Source of the DNA: Maea johnstoni
Lineage: Eukaryota > Annelida > Polychaeta > Spionida > Magelonidae
Assembly (NCBI GenBank): GCA_963942565.1
Contig: OZ012684.1
Span: 70,298,169-70,362,168, forward strand
Reading direction: 5' to 3'
DNA length: 64,000 bases
Positions 1 to 11,799 of this stretch are shown here, in pieces. Each line of letters opens with the position of its first letter. Positions within the stretch are counted from its first letter, which is position 1. The translations under genes were made by a program, and so were the position numbers. The notes below the pieces were generated by a model. The model saw nothing but the letters and a program-made list of their open reading frames with translations, ran no database searches and was not told where the DNA came from.

Positions 1-3000
1 TTTCGCCCTCCACCTCGGCCGTGAATACCGCCCTGAAGGCGCAGTCCCTGTCGCTGTGTGGCTGCCAGGCTTACAAGGCATACCACATGTTCGTGGCAGG
101 AGCCGCAAGCTCTATTAACCTTGATAAGCTCAAGGCGGCCATCAAATCAGCCTGGATGAAGGCCAATCCAAGTAAGAATAAAAAACCATGTTTTGTCACT
201 TTTTCCCACAGGTAACATGTATTCATGAATGCTCCGGTTTTTCAAAATATTTGTTAAGTTATTCCACTCAATCCTCAGCGGGTCAACCAAATCAGTGTGG
301 ATCAAGCCTATCTAATTAAAAAAAAAGATTTGTCACTTTTTTCACGGGTAACATGTATTGATGAATGCTCCTCTTTTTCAAAATATTTATTAAGTTATTC
401 CACTCAATCCTCAAAGAGGCAATCAAATCAAATACTTAATTATTATTTTATCTTCAAATACACCTGTTTCAAGCTGGAAATGACACATTGCATGAAGTGT
501 ATGGAAGTGACCTCTAAAACACCTTTCTTTTGTATATGGCTAGAAGTAAATGACCTGGAAACTCCTTTTGTTTCATAGCTGAAAATGACCCCTTGCACTA
601 ATACGTACACCTTTATATCAAAATACATTCCAGCACCTATAAATGCACAATACAATTTTGCAATTAACATGTTAATATCAATCATAAGTACAGGAAGTAT
701 TTGAGGGGCTGCCATGCTTTTTGATAATTTGCCGCATTTAACAGTGCTGGTTGGATTTGGTCAGTCACACGCTGTCACACACTGTCACAAACTAGTGCGA
801 CAATGTGACAGTTGGAAAATCCCTCGGTTAGCTGATTCTCATAATGATTATTTTCTTCCACCCATGACAGGTGGAAAATACAATATTTTCCATAACACTA
901 TAATGAGTAAGTATGGTAAATAGGGTAAATTAGGCAGCTCTATGTATTCCCTGTGTTCCGCCTTCCTTGCTTCCAGACGTATTAGTGATAGTCAGTTTGC
1001 TGCTTGCTCTGGATAGAAGAGTTGCCTTCACCTATTGCTACTTAGACTGTATCTATCTGTTTCCTCTACCTTGTTCGTAATTTTTGTGATTGTCTATTAC
1101 ACTCAGAATTGCTAGGTTTCAGGATTGGATGATTTGGCCTCTTAACTTTTTTGTTTACACCTTTAAAATAGTAACCCTTTGTCTGCTTTTTGATTGGAAT
1201 TAATCATAGGCGCAATGATATGATTGGCTGGTAGAAAGTGTGTTTATCTCTTTGATTTTTCAATGATCTACCCCTTCTACCCCCCCCCCCCTCCCCCACA
1301 CTTTAAAATGCTTCATTTATTCATAAGGTAATGGAGATTCTATTATCTAACTTGGCTTGTTATATACATCAATGTATTCTTGTAATTAACAGGCTGAAAC
1401 AGTACCCTTAATGCTATGATTATGGAGTTTATCAGGAAATAATCCTAGCCTCCCAATGCACAATTAAAGAACATAATCAAAGAACATAAAAAGCTGTTAT
1501 TGGACTTTTTTCAGTTTATTCTGTACCTGTGATGTTACTTTACACTGTTCTGTTTTACATTACATTTCCCCTTTCAGTTTCTTTTCTGACCAGAGACCAG
1601 TAGGAAACAAATGGTATCAGAATTAGTCTATATTGGAAGTGATATGGTTTTGCAGGTTGTAGCCAGCAGTTTCAATATAATATTCATTTTAAAGATTTAA
1701 GAAAAGCATTTTCTTTATTTGCCTTCTTGGCGAGCATGCCCATGCATATTGTATTTGTTACAACATCTCATTAGAGGTATAGGTTACAATATCTCTATAA
1801 AATTTAGTGCTTATAAAATCTTTTTTTTTAAGAATTGGATGCCTCTAAGTTTGACATATTGGCTGCCCTTGATGAGCTGCGTACTGGACGTAGGAAGAGA
1901 GCAACAATGGACTACAAGGCGCCCGATGGCAGTGACGTGACAGGCGTATCCTTCGCCCCTGGCTACAACGGAGAGACCCCAAACCCTGCCTTTATTGCAG
2001 CGCCCTCTGTTGCTGACCTGAATAAGGCAGTGTCGGAGGAGTCGGGTTCGCCACCCTACACAGGGTGCCCACAGGTGAAACGCACCCTGACCCTGCGCGG
2101 CAAGTGCGAAGCCTCGGAGAAGAACAAAACCCTCAGCGCCATCATGGATGCTTTCGCAGCAGCTAATCCAAGTAAGTCCTGATGAGGAGAATGACAGAAG
2201 TTGATACCAAGATGAAAAAATGAAAAAAATCCATTACCATAAGAATAGTAACTGAACAAAATAATAGATGTGTTGTGATCATGATCATGATCATGATCAC
2301 TATGATAATACTGACAAAAGTGAAAATGGCAGTAACTAGAGTGACAGATTGCAGTAGTGATAATGGCGATTAGAGGAATCATGAAAACGATGATTATGGT
2401 TACAGTAATATAGGGTAAACTAGTTATGATTATAAAATGTAATCGTAAAAATCAATGATAAAATAAAGATACTGACTGGTTTATATTGAAAATGAGAGAC
2501 TCCTTAGGAATGAATTTTATGTATATGCATACCCAAATTTCTGTCATGCACAATATGACCTTAGCTGTTGAAAGTCTAACGAATTTCCCAAGATTGTTAT
2601 TTGTTTTGTCTGTTTCAGCATTAACAAAGAGTCAGCTGTCAGCCAGCTACCTGTCCTGTATGGACACCTTCACAGATGGAAATAGGTGAATATGAACACT
2701 GGTCTATTGATGTAGAATCACACCTATAGATACGCTCATGTTTTTAGGGGAACTAACTGCTTTTAAAAGACCAGTGCCAAATAATCCATGAGAAAACACA
2801 ATAAATCTCCCCTGTTTGTTGAAAAATTGTGTGTAATGGGCATAACTGTAGGCGTCAAGAAATGTCTTATGATAGAAATATCTCGAAAAAAAAAGCATCT
2901 TTTGGAAAATACTTGAAGGAATTTTCAATCCGAATATGCCCCTATTTTTACATATATTTGAATTGATTTTGATTTCCTAAATTCATAAGATATTCAAAAG

Positions 3001-4904
3001 TATAATTGGAACCAAAGTGATTTTGTTTGAATGAACTTGGTATTAATTGGTTGAAACAAGTTTAAGCGCAATTTTGCCTGAAATACCCATATGAGGAATC
3101 CTGATTTTGATAGAAAGTTCTCTATTGATTGTGGAATTGTACATTTTTCAGCAACCAACTCTCAGAGGTGACCTACAGTCTTTCGACGGTGGTGTGCAAT
3201 GCTGTGGCTGATATCAGGTACCCCACCACAGCCCAGCTAACAGACAACCTCCAGAAACAGGGGAAAACCATCTACACTGGAGACAAGAGATCCTCTATTG
3301 TTAAGGACCAGGTAAGTTGAATACATGCATCTAACGTACATACATTTATACCACAGTAACCCCAAATTATGTTTTCCTTGACTTTGTGCAAATATTTTTA
3401 TTGTTTGTGTTAGTGTCTCCACTATATAAGTGTGTATTTCTATTGTTTGGGTGAGTATGGTAAATGATTGTGTATTTCTTATGTTTGTGCGGGTACTTTA
3501 AATAATTTTGTATTTTTGTTTGTTTGAGTATTTCCATTGTTTGTGTGAGTATTTCTATTATTTATGTCAGTATTTCTATTGTTTGTGTGAGTATATCTTT
3601 AGATTGCGTATTGATTGTGTATTCTTCTGTGTAGATTTTGTGTTCTATTGTTTGAGTGAGTATTTTTTATTGTTATTGATACCATTTTATTGTTTTTTTT
3701 CAGAACTCCTGGCTCATCCCATTGGTGTCAGTCATTGCAGTCTTTGCCTTTATTGTACTCGTGGCAGTATTAGTTAAGCTGTGTGTAGTGGACAACCGCA
3801 AGTAAGTACTGATATTAGATCACATTGAATTAGTTCTTAATATTCCCACTATGTCCACCTCTTTAAACCTTACAATTTCTATAGAAATTATTTCTGTATT
3901 TGTGATACTTTTGGTAATGCCCTAAGGCTTCAGAATGATTCTACAAAGTATTTGAAATGGGAGTTTTTGGTAACATTCAGATTATCATGGAGATGTATGA
4001 TACTTGGGGAGTTAATTCAGGAAAAAGCTTAAATCTAAATATATTTTAGAGACAGTTCCACTAGGTTGTGTCGCAATAAACATTTTTTTCCATTTCTTAT
4101 GTGTTCCAAAAGTTTATTTTTATTCAGATAGTATTTTAAATATTGCATAACCATTTTGGACCTCTGCACAGAAGGATAGGTTAACACTACATGGCTTTTA
4201 CTATGTCTTTCCCTTGCAACAAGTGCAACAAATTGTTCTTGACGCAGTTAACATGTCCACATCTGCATCAGCGTAGGCATTGGCCACAGTGTTGATGAGG
4301 TGACACCATTCAATGACATCTTTTCAAATTTTCAAGGATCCTTTGCTGTGGCATAAACTAATTAGAACTTGGCTACATACTATTCATTATAAGAGCATTT
4401 TTGAATATTTTGGATCAGAATTGCTATGCTGAAGTATTTTAGATTGTAACAGTACTACAACAAAATGTATACTTTTAGATAGGTCAACAATATGCGCTGC
4501 AACAATTGCATTATTTTAGATAACTAGACTTTTTACAGCATAATTCTCATTGAGTATATCTATAGTATACAATATTCATTATTGCCAGCAACATAACATT
4601 TATGTCTAACCTTGTTTTTTCCAGTACTGAAAAAGCCATTGAAAGCAATGCCGTTAATGGTAACGTCAATGGTAACGTCAATATACTCAATGGAGGTGGT
4701 CCCCCGTCCTACAGGAACGGACTAAGTGGATCGCGTGTTGGCGTTGGCATGAACCTAAACAACCCGCTCCATCGCTTCACGGAGGATAGCGAGTTTGACT
4801 GGAAAATGATGGAAGATGAGAAGATTGCTGTCACCAAGGCCAACCTGCCACCTAAGACACCACTGTTTTACGATGAAGCAGCAGGATATGCAAAGCGACC
4901 ATAA
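1..4904 (+). CDS. Type I single-pass membrane protein, 3' part (6 exons)
   Basis: Exons with consensus splice sites and matching phases: 1-171, 1833-2171, 2619-2685, 3152-3311, 3704-3801 and 4625-4904 (stop TAA). They give about 371 residues; the 5' end is off the window, so no signal peptide is seen. The first four exons encode a Cys-containing ectodomain that matches no family I know. Exons 1 and 2 both end in a similar helix-like stretch (AWMKANP and AFAAANP) cut at the same phase. Exon 5 encodes a transmembrane helix starting at NSWLIPLVSVIAVF, followed by a short basic stretch. Exon 6 encodes a cytoplasmic tail of about 94 residues with an Asn/Gly-rich low-complexity part and a PPSY motif, which fits the PPxY consensus bound by WW domains. 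The exon model is strong because every phase joins. The function is unknown; a cell-surface adhesion or receptor protein is a guess. Confidence 0.85.
3400..3690 (+). repeat. Degenerate intronic minisatellite
   Basis: The intron between exons 4 and 5 of the first gene contains many imperfect copies of a TATTTCTATTGTTTGTGTGAG-like unit, spaced about 25 to 30 bp apart. The copies run almost to the polypyrimidine tract of the next acceptor at 3703. An open frame through it (Cys/Tyr/Phe-rich) is a by-product of the repeat. Confidence 0.7.
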
Positions 4905-6020
4905 ATGTTCCTCGAGAGTAGAGGCGTATATGACATTGAAGAGTGTATGTGAAACAATCACCGAAGATGCTAAATATTTTTCTGTGGCTGTTTTCATGAG
5001 AAAAACATACATTACACATTCCTTTCTCGCTATGACTATTGCTGTTCTTTATGTGTTTTGGGATGCGTTTTTTTCTCAAAGTAGAGGATTAGTGCCTCAT
5101 TAGGAATAGGTGTCAATGATTTGAAAACATTCTCTCCACTTTTGCTGGGAGAATATTGTTTTGATGAATCCTAAAGCAAAGATGATACAGTGTTTGGTCT
5201 ATCTAAAACTTACAGCTTGCACATATCATCCTTTTGGTTGCATATGTGATAAAATAGGATTTGGCTGTGAATCTAATCATGAATTTTCTTAATATAGAAA
5301 GGAAATGGCCTCATGAAAGAATGGAATGGATGCATAAGATTAAAATGCTACCCTTTCAAGCTATAAACCAGCCAACGAGACCGAGAGAAAGATGAATGAG
5401 ATAAATTAATGTGAATAAAAATGTTATATTGTACATTATTGTTTTAACAACAACAACCCATTCATCCCTCGAGCATAGGCGGTATCTGACATGTGTATAT
5501 ACTAAAAATGTAAGAGTCAAATTATTAAAAGTATGGAAGAAGGGTTGGATGAGCATCTCAATATGTATTTGTCTCAGAAGTCTTTATTCATTAGTTATTC
5601 CGTTTTCAGAACAATTGCCACAGTGCTTTTGGTATTAATGGGTTGAAATCAGATTGTACACAAAAGGATCGACTATAAAACGAAAATATATATTAATATA
5701 GATTTAGTAAAATTTGATATATATTAGGATCTGTTGCTCTATTTACTGATAAAAGTCTATTTCATGGAATATATTTGAGAGTTGTACAAATGCATGGGTG
5801 GAATGCTGAATAACGTATTTCAACTCCAGAATCATTTATTTTTTAAATATTTTTCTAATATTTTCAGTAAGGGAAGCAACTCTTTGTCCCTTATCATTGT
5901 TCAGCACATTGATGACCTTAACTGATTCTTATTTTTTGAAAAAGTTGATGTTTTTGAAATCCTGTTATCGACATTGACTTATTTGGTATGAGGTTTGTCA
6001 CTGCAACGAAAGTTAACTGT
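4905..6020 (+). other. Probable 3' UTR and flank of the first gene
   Basis: No gene is seen here. An AATAAA hexamer at 5414-5419 is a plausible polyadenylation signal, about 510 bp past the stop codon. The rest is AT-rich unique-looking sequence. Confidence 0.4.
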
Positions 6021-6022
6021 CC

Positions 6023-6344
<322 letters not shown>

Positions 6345-6917
6345 GGTGCAATTTCATTTAGAACTGAATTTGGCTTTTGAAGCGTGATAAACATTTCATT
6401 TCATTATATGACAAAGGACATTTGTCAGTATCATTTTACTGCGAAACACTCACTAACTATTAGGTTATAATTGTTACTTTATTTATGCACCCAAACTAAC
6501 TACTAAATGTGTTATTTGCTAATTCGTTTTAGCAAGTACCTAAAAAGTTGTTAGTGTTAATTTAGTTATAGATGTCATCAATTAACACGTATGTATGTAT
6601 TTCATGTGTATAACTTAAATCCATAATGAGACATAATGAGAGCTGTGGAATAATCTATGCAATCAAATAGTGCTCTCTTAAATTCCCCCTCTGACAAATA
6701 TAGATAGATCACCGTATGTTCTTCCAGATTACATAGCTCCGATGGTGTACCATATCATCTGATTGCAATTTTCAATAAATAGAAGATAAAAAGTGTCTAA
6801 ACTAGGTATATGGTATAAATGAATTTCAGATATTCTTATAATACATTTAGTAAGACTGAATTTAGAAACCATACATAATAAATACCATTACTCCATATTT
6901 TTGTTGAGTCTTTAATT

Positions 6918-6918
<1 letters not shown>

Positions 6919-6956
<38 letters not shown>
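6919..6956. repeat. (CA)n microsatellite
   Basis: An uninterrupted run of 19 CA units. Confidence 0.97.
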
Positions 6957-6957
<1 letters not shown>

Positions 6958-7079
6958 CCCTTAGCCTTGTGTGATGATGACCCACTGAGCCATTGGGCAG
7001 CTGAGCTATAGGTTTCACTGATTATAGACAAAACTATGGAGCCACTTTCTGCAGACCCTAGTTAAGATGGGATATTTTG

Positions 7080-7312
7080 TTATAAACTTTGGAATTAGGA
7101 ATTTCCTTACCGTATTACAGCTAATTTGTGATTAGTCAGTTGTAAGTGGTGGAGGAAACCAGAGTGCCCTGTGAAAATCACTGCCAATGTCATGTCACTG
7201 GCAACTTTCTTCTATACCCTGCATGGGATTCGAACCCTGGCAGTGATGAGCTTAATACAGCAAGTCAGTGGCATCGCCTCAGACCAAACAGCCATCAGAA
7301 CAGGCCCTCGAT
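7080..7312 (-). mobile_element. tRNA-derived SINE, family A, reverse copy
   Basis: Read on the minus strand it starts with a tRNA-like head: a TGATGGCTGTTTGGTC box-A region, then GGTTCGAATCCC as box B. The body contains an AACCAC..ACTCCGGTTTCCTC-like block and ends near GAAATTCCTAATTCCAA. Other copies lie at 33045-33235 (-), 35310-35560 (+) and 20215-20430 (+), with pieces at 18043, 49378 and 59105. Confidence 0.75.
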
Positions 7313-8510
7313 TAAATAGTGAATGACCGTTTGTTTCATAATCAAGTAAAAAAAATCCTATGATGTTGGTACGGAAAGAACAAATAAGAATACATCAAGA
7401 TTTTTAATCAAATTTGTTTGACTTTAAAAAAGGTAGGGGCATTATCAAAGTTGTACGTGTTTAGTATTTTGAAGTTCTATACCATGAAAAGAGGTACATT
7501 TTGGTATTTTGGAAGAAATGGGAGTTTTTTTCAGTTTTTTTTTAAGAGACATGTTTCACATCTAGACTGCTGGCATAGGTGAGTCTGCTGCTGTAGAAAC
7601 ATTTAATTTCATCAGTCAACTGAGCATCTGCAAGTAACTGGGTACCCAGGGGTCCTTTGAGCCTGGATGATTAGTTTAGGCAAGCATTTATTTGACACAC
7701 ACTACTGCCTATCATAGTCAACTTAAACTGTGACGTCACAAGCATGTACTTGTATCTTTAACCGGGCGGCAATCAGTCAAGAGGACGTGCTTTTAATGTA
7801 GAAATAAAATGTTAGCACTTAACTCAAAATATTTCCCCAGGGAAGTTACAGAGGAAGTAGTCAAGTTCCTTGCACTCTGTGAACTTGCTCTACTGAAATA
7901 CTGCAAACTAATGGGACATATTCTCTGTAGAGTCAGCTGTCCAATGATAATTGCATACAGAAACATATATTGTCACAGCCGTTTGTTATATTATGTTTGC
8001 ACTGAAAAGGCCAACATCTTATTTTATTTTGTATTCTGTTGACATTAACTAAAACGTGTACAAGGTTAGTCTTTCAGTCAACCAGTGCAGCCAATTATGG
8101 ACTTTTTCTTTTGTTTGGTTAAACTAATTGCTTGGACCGGTAGGGCCAAACTTTGTGAGGAATTTGCATCAAAAACCACGTGATATATGATGAATCGCAG
8201 TACTATTTTTCACATATTCGTCCTCTTTCAGAGGTGAAATAAACCTCCATTGATGGGGGGGGGGGGGGGATTGCGGGTCGGTGCTGTATATATGAAGCTA
8301 ATAAAAGTGCCATTTCGCGGCATGCTACATGAGAAATCCGTACATGGAAGACTTTTTTAAGAAAACGCACTCGATGTTTGTAGAAGTTCCACAATATCTG
8401 GAAGCGCACACCATGAAAATATAATAACCCATGCTTAATGCTAATTCAAGACGTGAAACTCTTCCAAGAAACAATTTCCAAGAATATAACGTTTCAAATT
8501 GGTGTTTTAC
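7313..8510. other. Gene-free stretch
   Basis: No gene is recognised; the open frames are short and unsupported. It contains a 15-base poly-G tract at 8255-8269. The rest is unique-looking AT-rich sequence. Confidence 0.6.
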
Positions 8511-8620
8511 TAGTCTTAAACTATTCAGTGTATAGTCTATTGATATCTTATTTATTTAGTGTTGTTAGTCTTAAACTATTCAGTGTATAGTCTATTGATA
8601 TCTTATTTATTTAGTGTTGT
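8511..8620. repeat. Perfect 55-bp tandem duplication
   Basis: The segment 8511-8565 (starting TAGTCTTAAACTATTCAGTG) is followed at once by an apparently identical copy at 8566-8620. Identity of the two copies points to a recent event. Confidence 0.95.
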
Positions 8621-9413
8621 TAGGTTGTCACTATGACAACGATCCGAGGCACCATTTCCAAAATCATTGCAGTTATTTTCAGGGGCGTTTTGAATAGGTT
8701 ATACATTTCGAGGTGGATCATTTGAGGAAATTGTCTCTAAATGTTTAATTCCGTCTTGAGCGGTCATTGCATCTTGAATTTTCGGCATTTTGCAAATCTA
8801 AACTAAAGCTTGCAAAAGCAGCATCTTAAAAATATCAAATCATTACCCATAGGAGACCAATATCAGTCCAATCTAAGACCAATGGAAAACAAGTGCTCTC
8901 CCCATAGACGTAGTCCAATGAATCAGCCTCCTTCGATGTCAAATCTGGACAAAAAAGTCGAGCCGTCTTTAGGTTTATTGTAAATGAACTACCCTAGACG
9001 TTGATCCAAGACCTTTCTGTTAAAAAAGATGGCATTTGGTATCATTAGTTACACCCTGTTTGAAAGTCAACCTACGTCCAATATGGAAAGTTGTAAAGGT
9101 CTAACATATGGCCAGGTTTGCCATATGAAACAAGAGTATTTCTTCTCTTGGCCTAATATGCAATGATTCTGCTGGCTAAATGCCCTTGCCTGCGTTTGTT
9201 CACACCATTGGCGTTGTTTACCAATATCAAGAGGGAATAAAACTGCGCCAACCCAAGCGGAAGAAATCGAAACTAGCCTCAAGACACTTAATGGGTGGGT
9301 TAAAAATACCTTCATGACAAATTGGCATAATGTCTCTTCGTCTTGATGTTCCAGTGTATATGTACAAACAGCCTTCTGTGTTAGCACAGCAGTACAGCAC
9401 AGACGGTTGCATC

Positions 9414-9790
9414 GATACTTCTCACTCCGAAGAGTGTACACAACGAAGGACAGCCCCATGGCTAAGCTGTCATATGTACTTTGCACCTACTGTTTCCCAA
9501 GTATTTAAGAACAAACAATTATGTAGATACTTCTCACTCCGAAGAGTTTCCACAAAGGAGCACAGCCCCTATGGCTAAGCTGTCATATGTACTGTGTGCA
9601 CTAACTGTTTCCCCAGCCTTTAAGAACATACGATCACGTAGATACTTCTCACTCCGAAGAGTTTCCACAACGGAGGGCAGCCCCCATGGCTAAGCTGTCA
9701 CGTGCACTGTGCACCTACTGTTTCCCAAGTATTTAGGAACATCCGATTTTGTCATACTATTCACTCCAAAGAATAAGAAGTACAGCCCCT
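9414..9790. repeat. Tandem array of about 113-bp units
   Basis: A unit starting GATACTTCTCACTCCGAAGA recurs at 9414, 9526 and 9641, with a diverged start at about 9753, so the spacing is 112 to 115 bp. Each unit includes CCCATGGCTAAGCTGTCA and CTACTGTTTCCC blocks. Short open frames across it repeat the same peptide and are not genes. Confidence 0.9.
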
Positions 9791-11182
9791 ACTGGACAGA
9801 CGAGCATAAGGACGGCCCCTTTTTATCAGCATGGCAGAACTACTTCTCTAATGAATTTGATTTTTTTTTGCAACTTATCAACATTTCAGTGGGAAGTGTA
9901 TTGCTGTTTTTTAACTAAATGTATATATATCATGAAATTCATTTCATACATTCTCGGTTAATTGTCGATAGATTTGCCTTTTAGACACATACAACAATAA
10001 GAAAAGCATTCCTTTAAATCATCTATGAATGATGATTACCATGTCAGTCGCAGGTGTAGATGACATATGTCTGAAAACACTCAACGAAAAAAAGGAAATT
10101 CTGCCCGGGGATGGGACGCCCACCTCAAAGATAAACATTGGTGGGCAGGAGGGTTCTAAAGGGTGTTTGTAGGGAAATAATAAACAGTGTGGGTGTGGGT
10201 GGGGGGGGGGGGGGGGGGGGGGGGTTACTTGCATCCGAAGATGACTATAGAGTGTCAGGTTACCTTATATCCGACGATAACAACAGAGATTCACTGCGGC
10301 CCACCTTTATGTACAAACTAAAGCCCCTATAGTATTACTATCAATTTGCGAGAATCTACCCACTACATGTTCGATGCGAAACCCCAATTAAGATTAATCG
10401 ATAAAAATCTCGCTCTGTTGCTTCAGATTTCAGTCTGCACCAAGTTTGCCTACTGGTAAATGGTAGGTGTTAACTAGTGGCCAGTCAACTTTTAATTTGT
10501 AATGGAGGACAAATGGAAGAACATAATTCTTACATTTGTTTCCCTATTATATTTTCGAAATTCGAAAAAATATATATTTAAAATTACACGAAAATCCTAT
10601 TTTTAGGATATACGAATCGACTAATATTTTCGCAGTGCAGTATGACTATAAGCATAGCTCATCCTATTTACTTATATTTTACGCATCATTATATTTCGCG
10701 TCTCGACCCTTTGCCTCAGTACAACTTTGCGAAATATAACCTTTTTTTTAGTTTTAGAGCGTTCGAAGAACATCTCAGGATTATATACAGGCTATGCCTT
10801 TCTCCATAGAAGAAAGCTCACTGATTTCTAAGGAATAACTTTTCTCAGGGGGGGGGGGGGGGTCAGGAACTTGCATATTTGAAATAAGTACTACATAACA
10901 AGCGTAGAAGATCAATACAATAATCAATATATGATATCGCGCCCATTATGATCAAAGACATACGTTTTCTCCCAAGGGCTTGTTCACAGACCTGTATGAT
11001 TGCTTAATGGAATGATTCTTCTCAGGAGGATCATGGACTTAAATATTTTAAATATGGGCACCATAATATGCGTTGAAGACCCATATTTCCACCCAGGTGA
11101 TGAATATCCACCATTTGATCATAGCGTCCATTATGTTCAAGGGCGTTATACGTTTTTCCCTCAAAAGCCTGTCAACATATCA
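9791..11182. other. Gene-free stretch with poly-G tracts
   Basis: No gene is seen. It holds a 24-base poly-G tract at 10201-10224 and a 15-base one at 10848-10862. The remainder is AT-rich and unique-looking. Confidence 0.6.
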
Positions 11183-11322
11183 GGGGCCGACTGCACAAAA
11201 AAAACTTAAGTCAAAAACTAACTTAATTGCTATTGTTGTAATTGTTGACGTAAGATTTTTTGTTTGTTGAAGACAAACACTTAGCTAAGATTTGACTTAA
11301 GATTCTTTGTGCAGTCGGCCCC
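11183..11322. mobile_element. 140-bp MITE with inverted ends
   Basis: The left end GGGGCCGACTGCACAAA and the right end (reverse complement GGGGCCGACTGCACAAAG) match perfectly, followed by CTTAAGTCAAA on both sides. No convincing target-site duplication is visible. It is too short to encode a transposase. Confidence 0.85.
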
Positions 11323-11376
11323 AGACCTTTTCAACTCCATAGGGAGCATGCGGCATCCACAGCCATGTAATGGCTC

Positions 11377-11595
11377 TTAACCCTTAAGCTGCTGGTAGCT
11401 AATGTAGCCAATACAAAATTATGCAAAAAAAAAAAACTTTAAAAATGACTGAAACCACGGTGCATGGGTACTCGTCTGCGAGTATTCAGCGAGAGCTATC
11501 CAATGAATACTAACATGACAGCGCTAAGATGATTTTCAAAAATCCTTGCGAACTTGTGCTTTGAACGAACGTAGCCTCAGCATTGTAAAGGTTAA
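11377..11595 (-). mobile_element. TTAA-flanked MITE, copy 1 (reverse)
   Basis: About 219 bp bounded by TTAA, with CCCTT ends and a conserved interior including AGTACTC and ATGACTGAAACC-like blocks. It aligns by eye, in reverse, with 45843-46055 and 56392-56605, and more weakly with 24384-24602. TTAA boundaries plus CCCTT ends are what non-autonomous piggyBac elements show; that assignment is inferred. Confidence 0.75.
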
Positions 11596-11599
11596 GGTT

Positions 11600-11795
11600 G
11601 ATCGACCACATAATGGCTTCGTGCCAGGTAGCACCTGTATTACAGCTGGGTGGTCTATGGCAATGGGAAGTAGACTGCCTTGCACGTGAATAGACTCACG
11701 TGCCCGTTCCGGGATTTGAACCAGTGACCGTCTGATCCCTTTACATCCATCAACTGACCGACTAAGGTACTCCACTACCTCGATTGCCATTACGT
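11600..11795 (-). mobile_element. tRNA-derived SINE, family C
   Basis: On the minus strand, a tRNA-like head includes TACCTTAGTCGGTCAG (box-A-like) and GGTTCAAATCCC (box B), followed by a body running toward 11600. It abuts the MITE at 11377-11595. It differs from families A and B in this window. Confidence 0.65.
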
Positions 11796-11799
11796 GTAT

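Noticed and set aside
9330-9693. Small repeat-containing protein genes
   Set aside because: They are by-products of the 113-bp tandem array and have no splice or start context.
10138-10332. Gly-rich peptide
   Set aside because: The Gly run is the translation of a poly-G tract.
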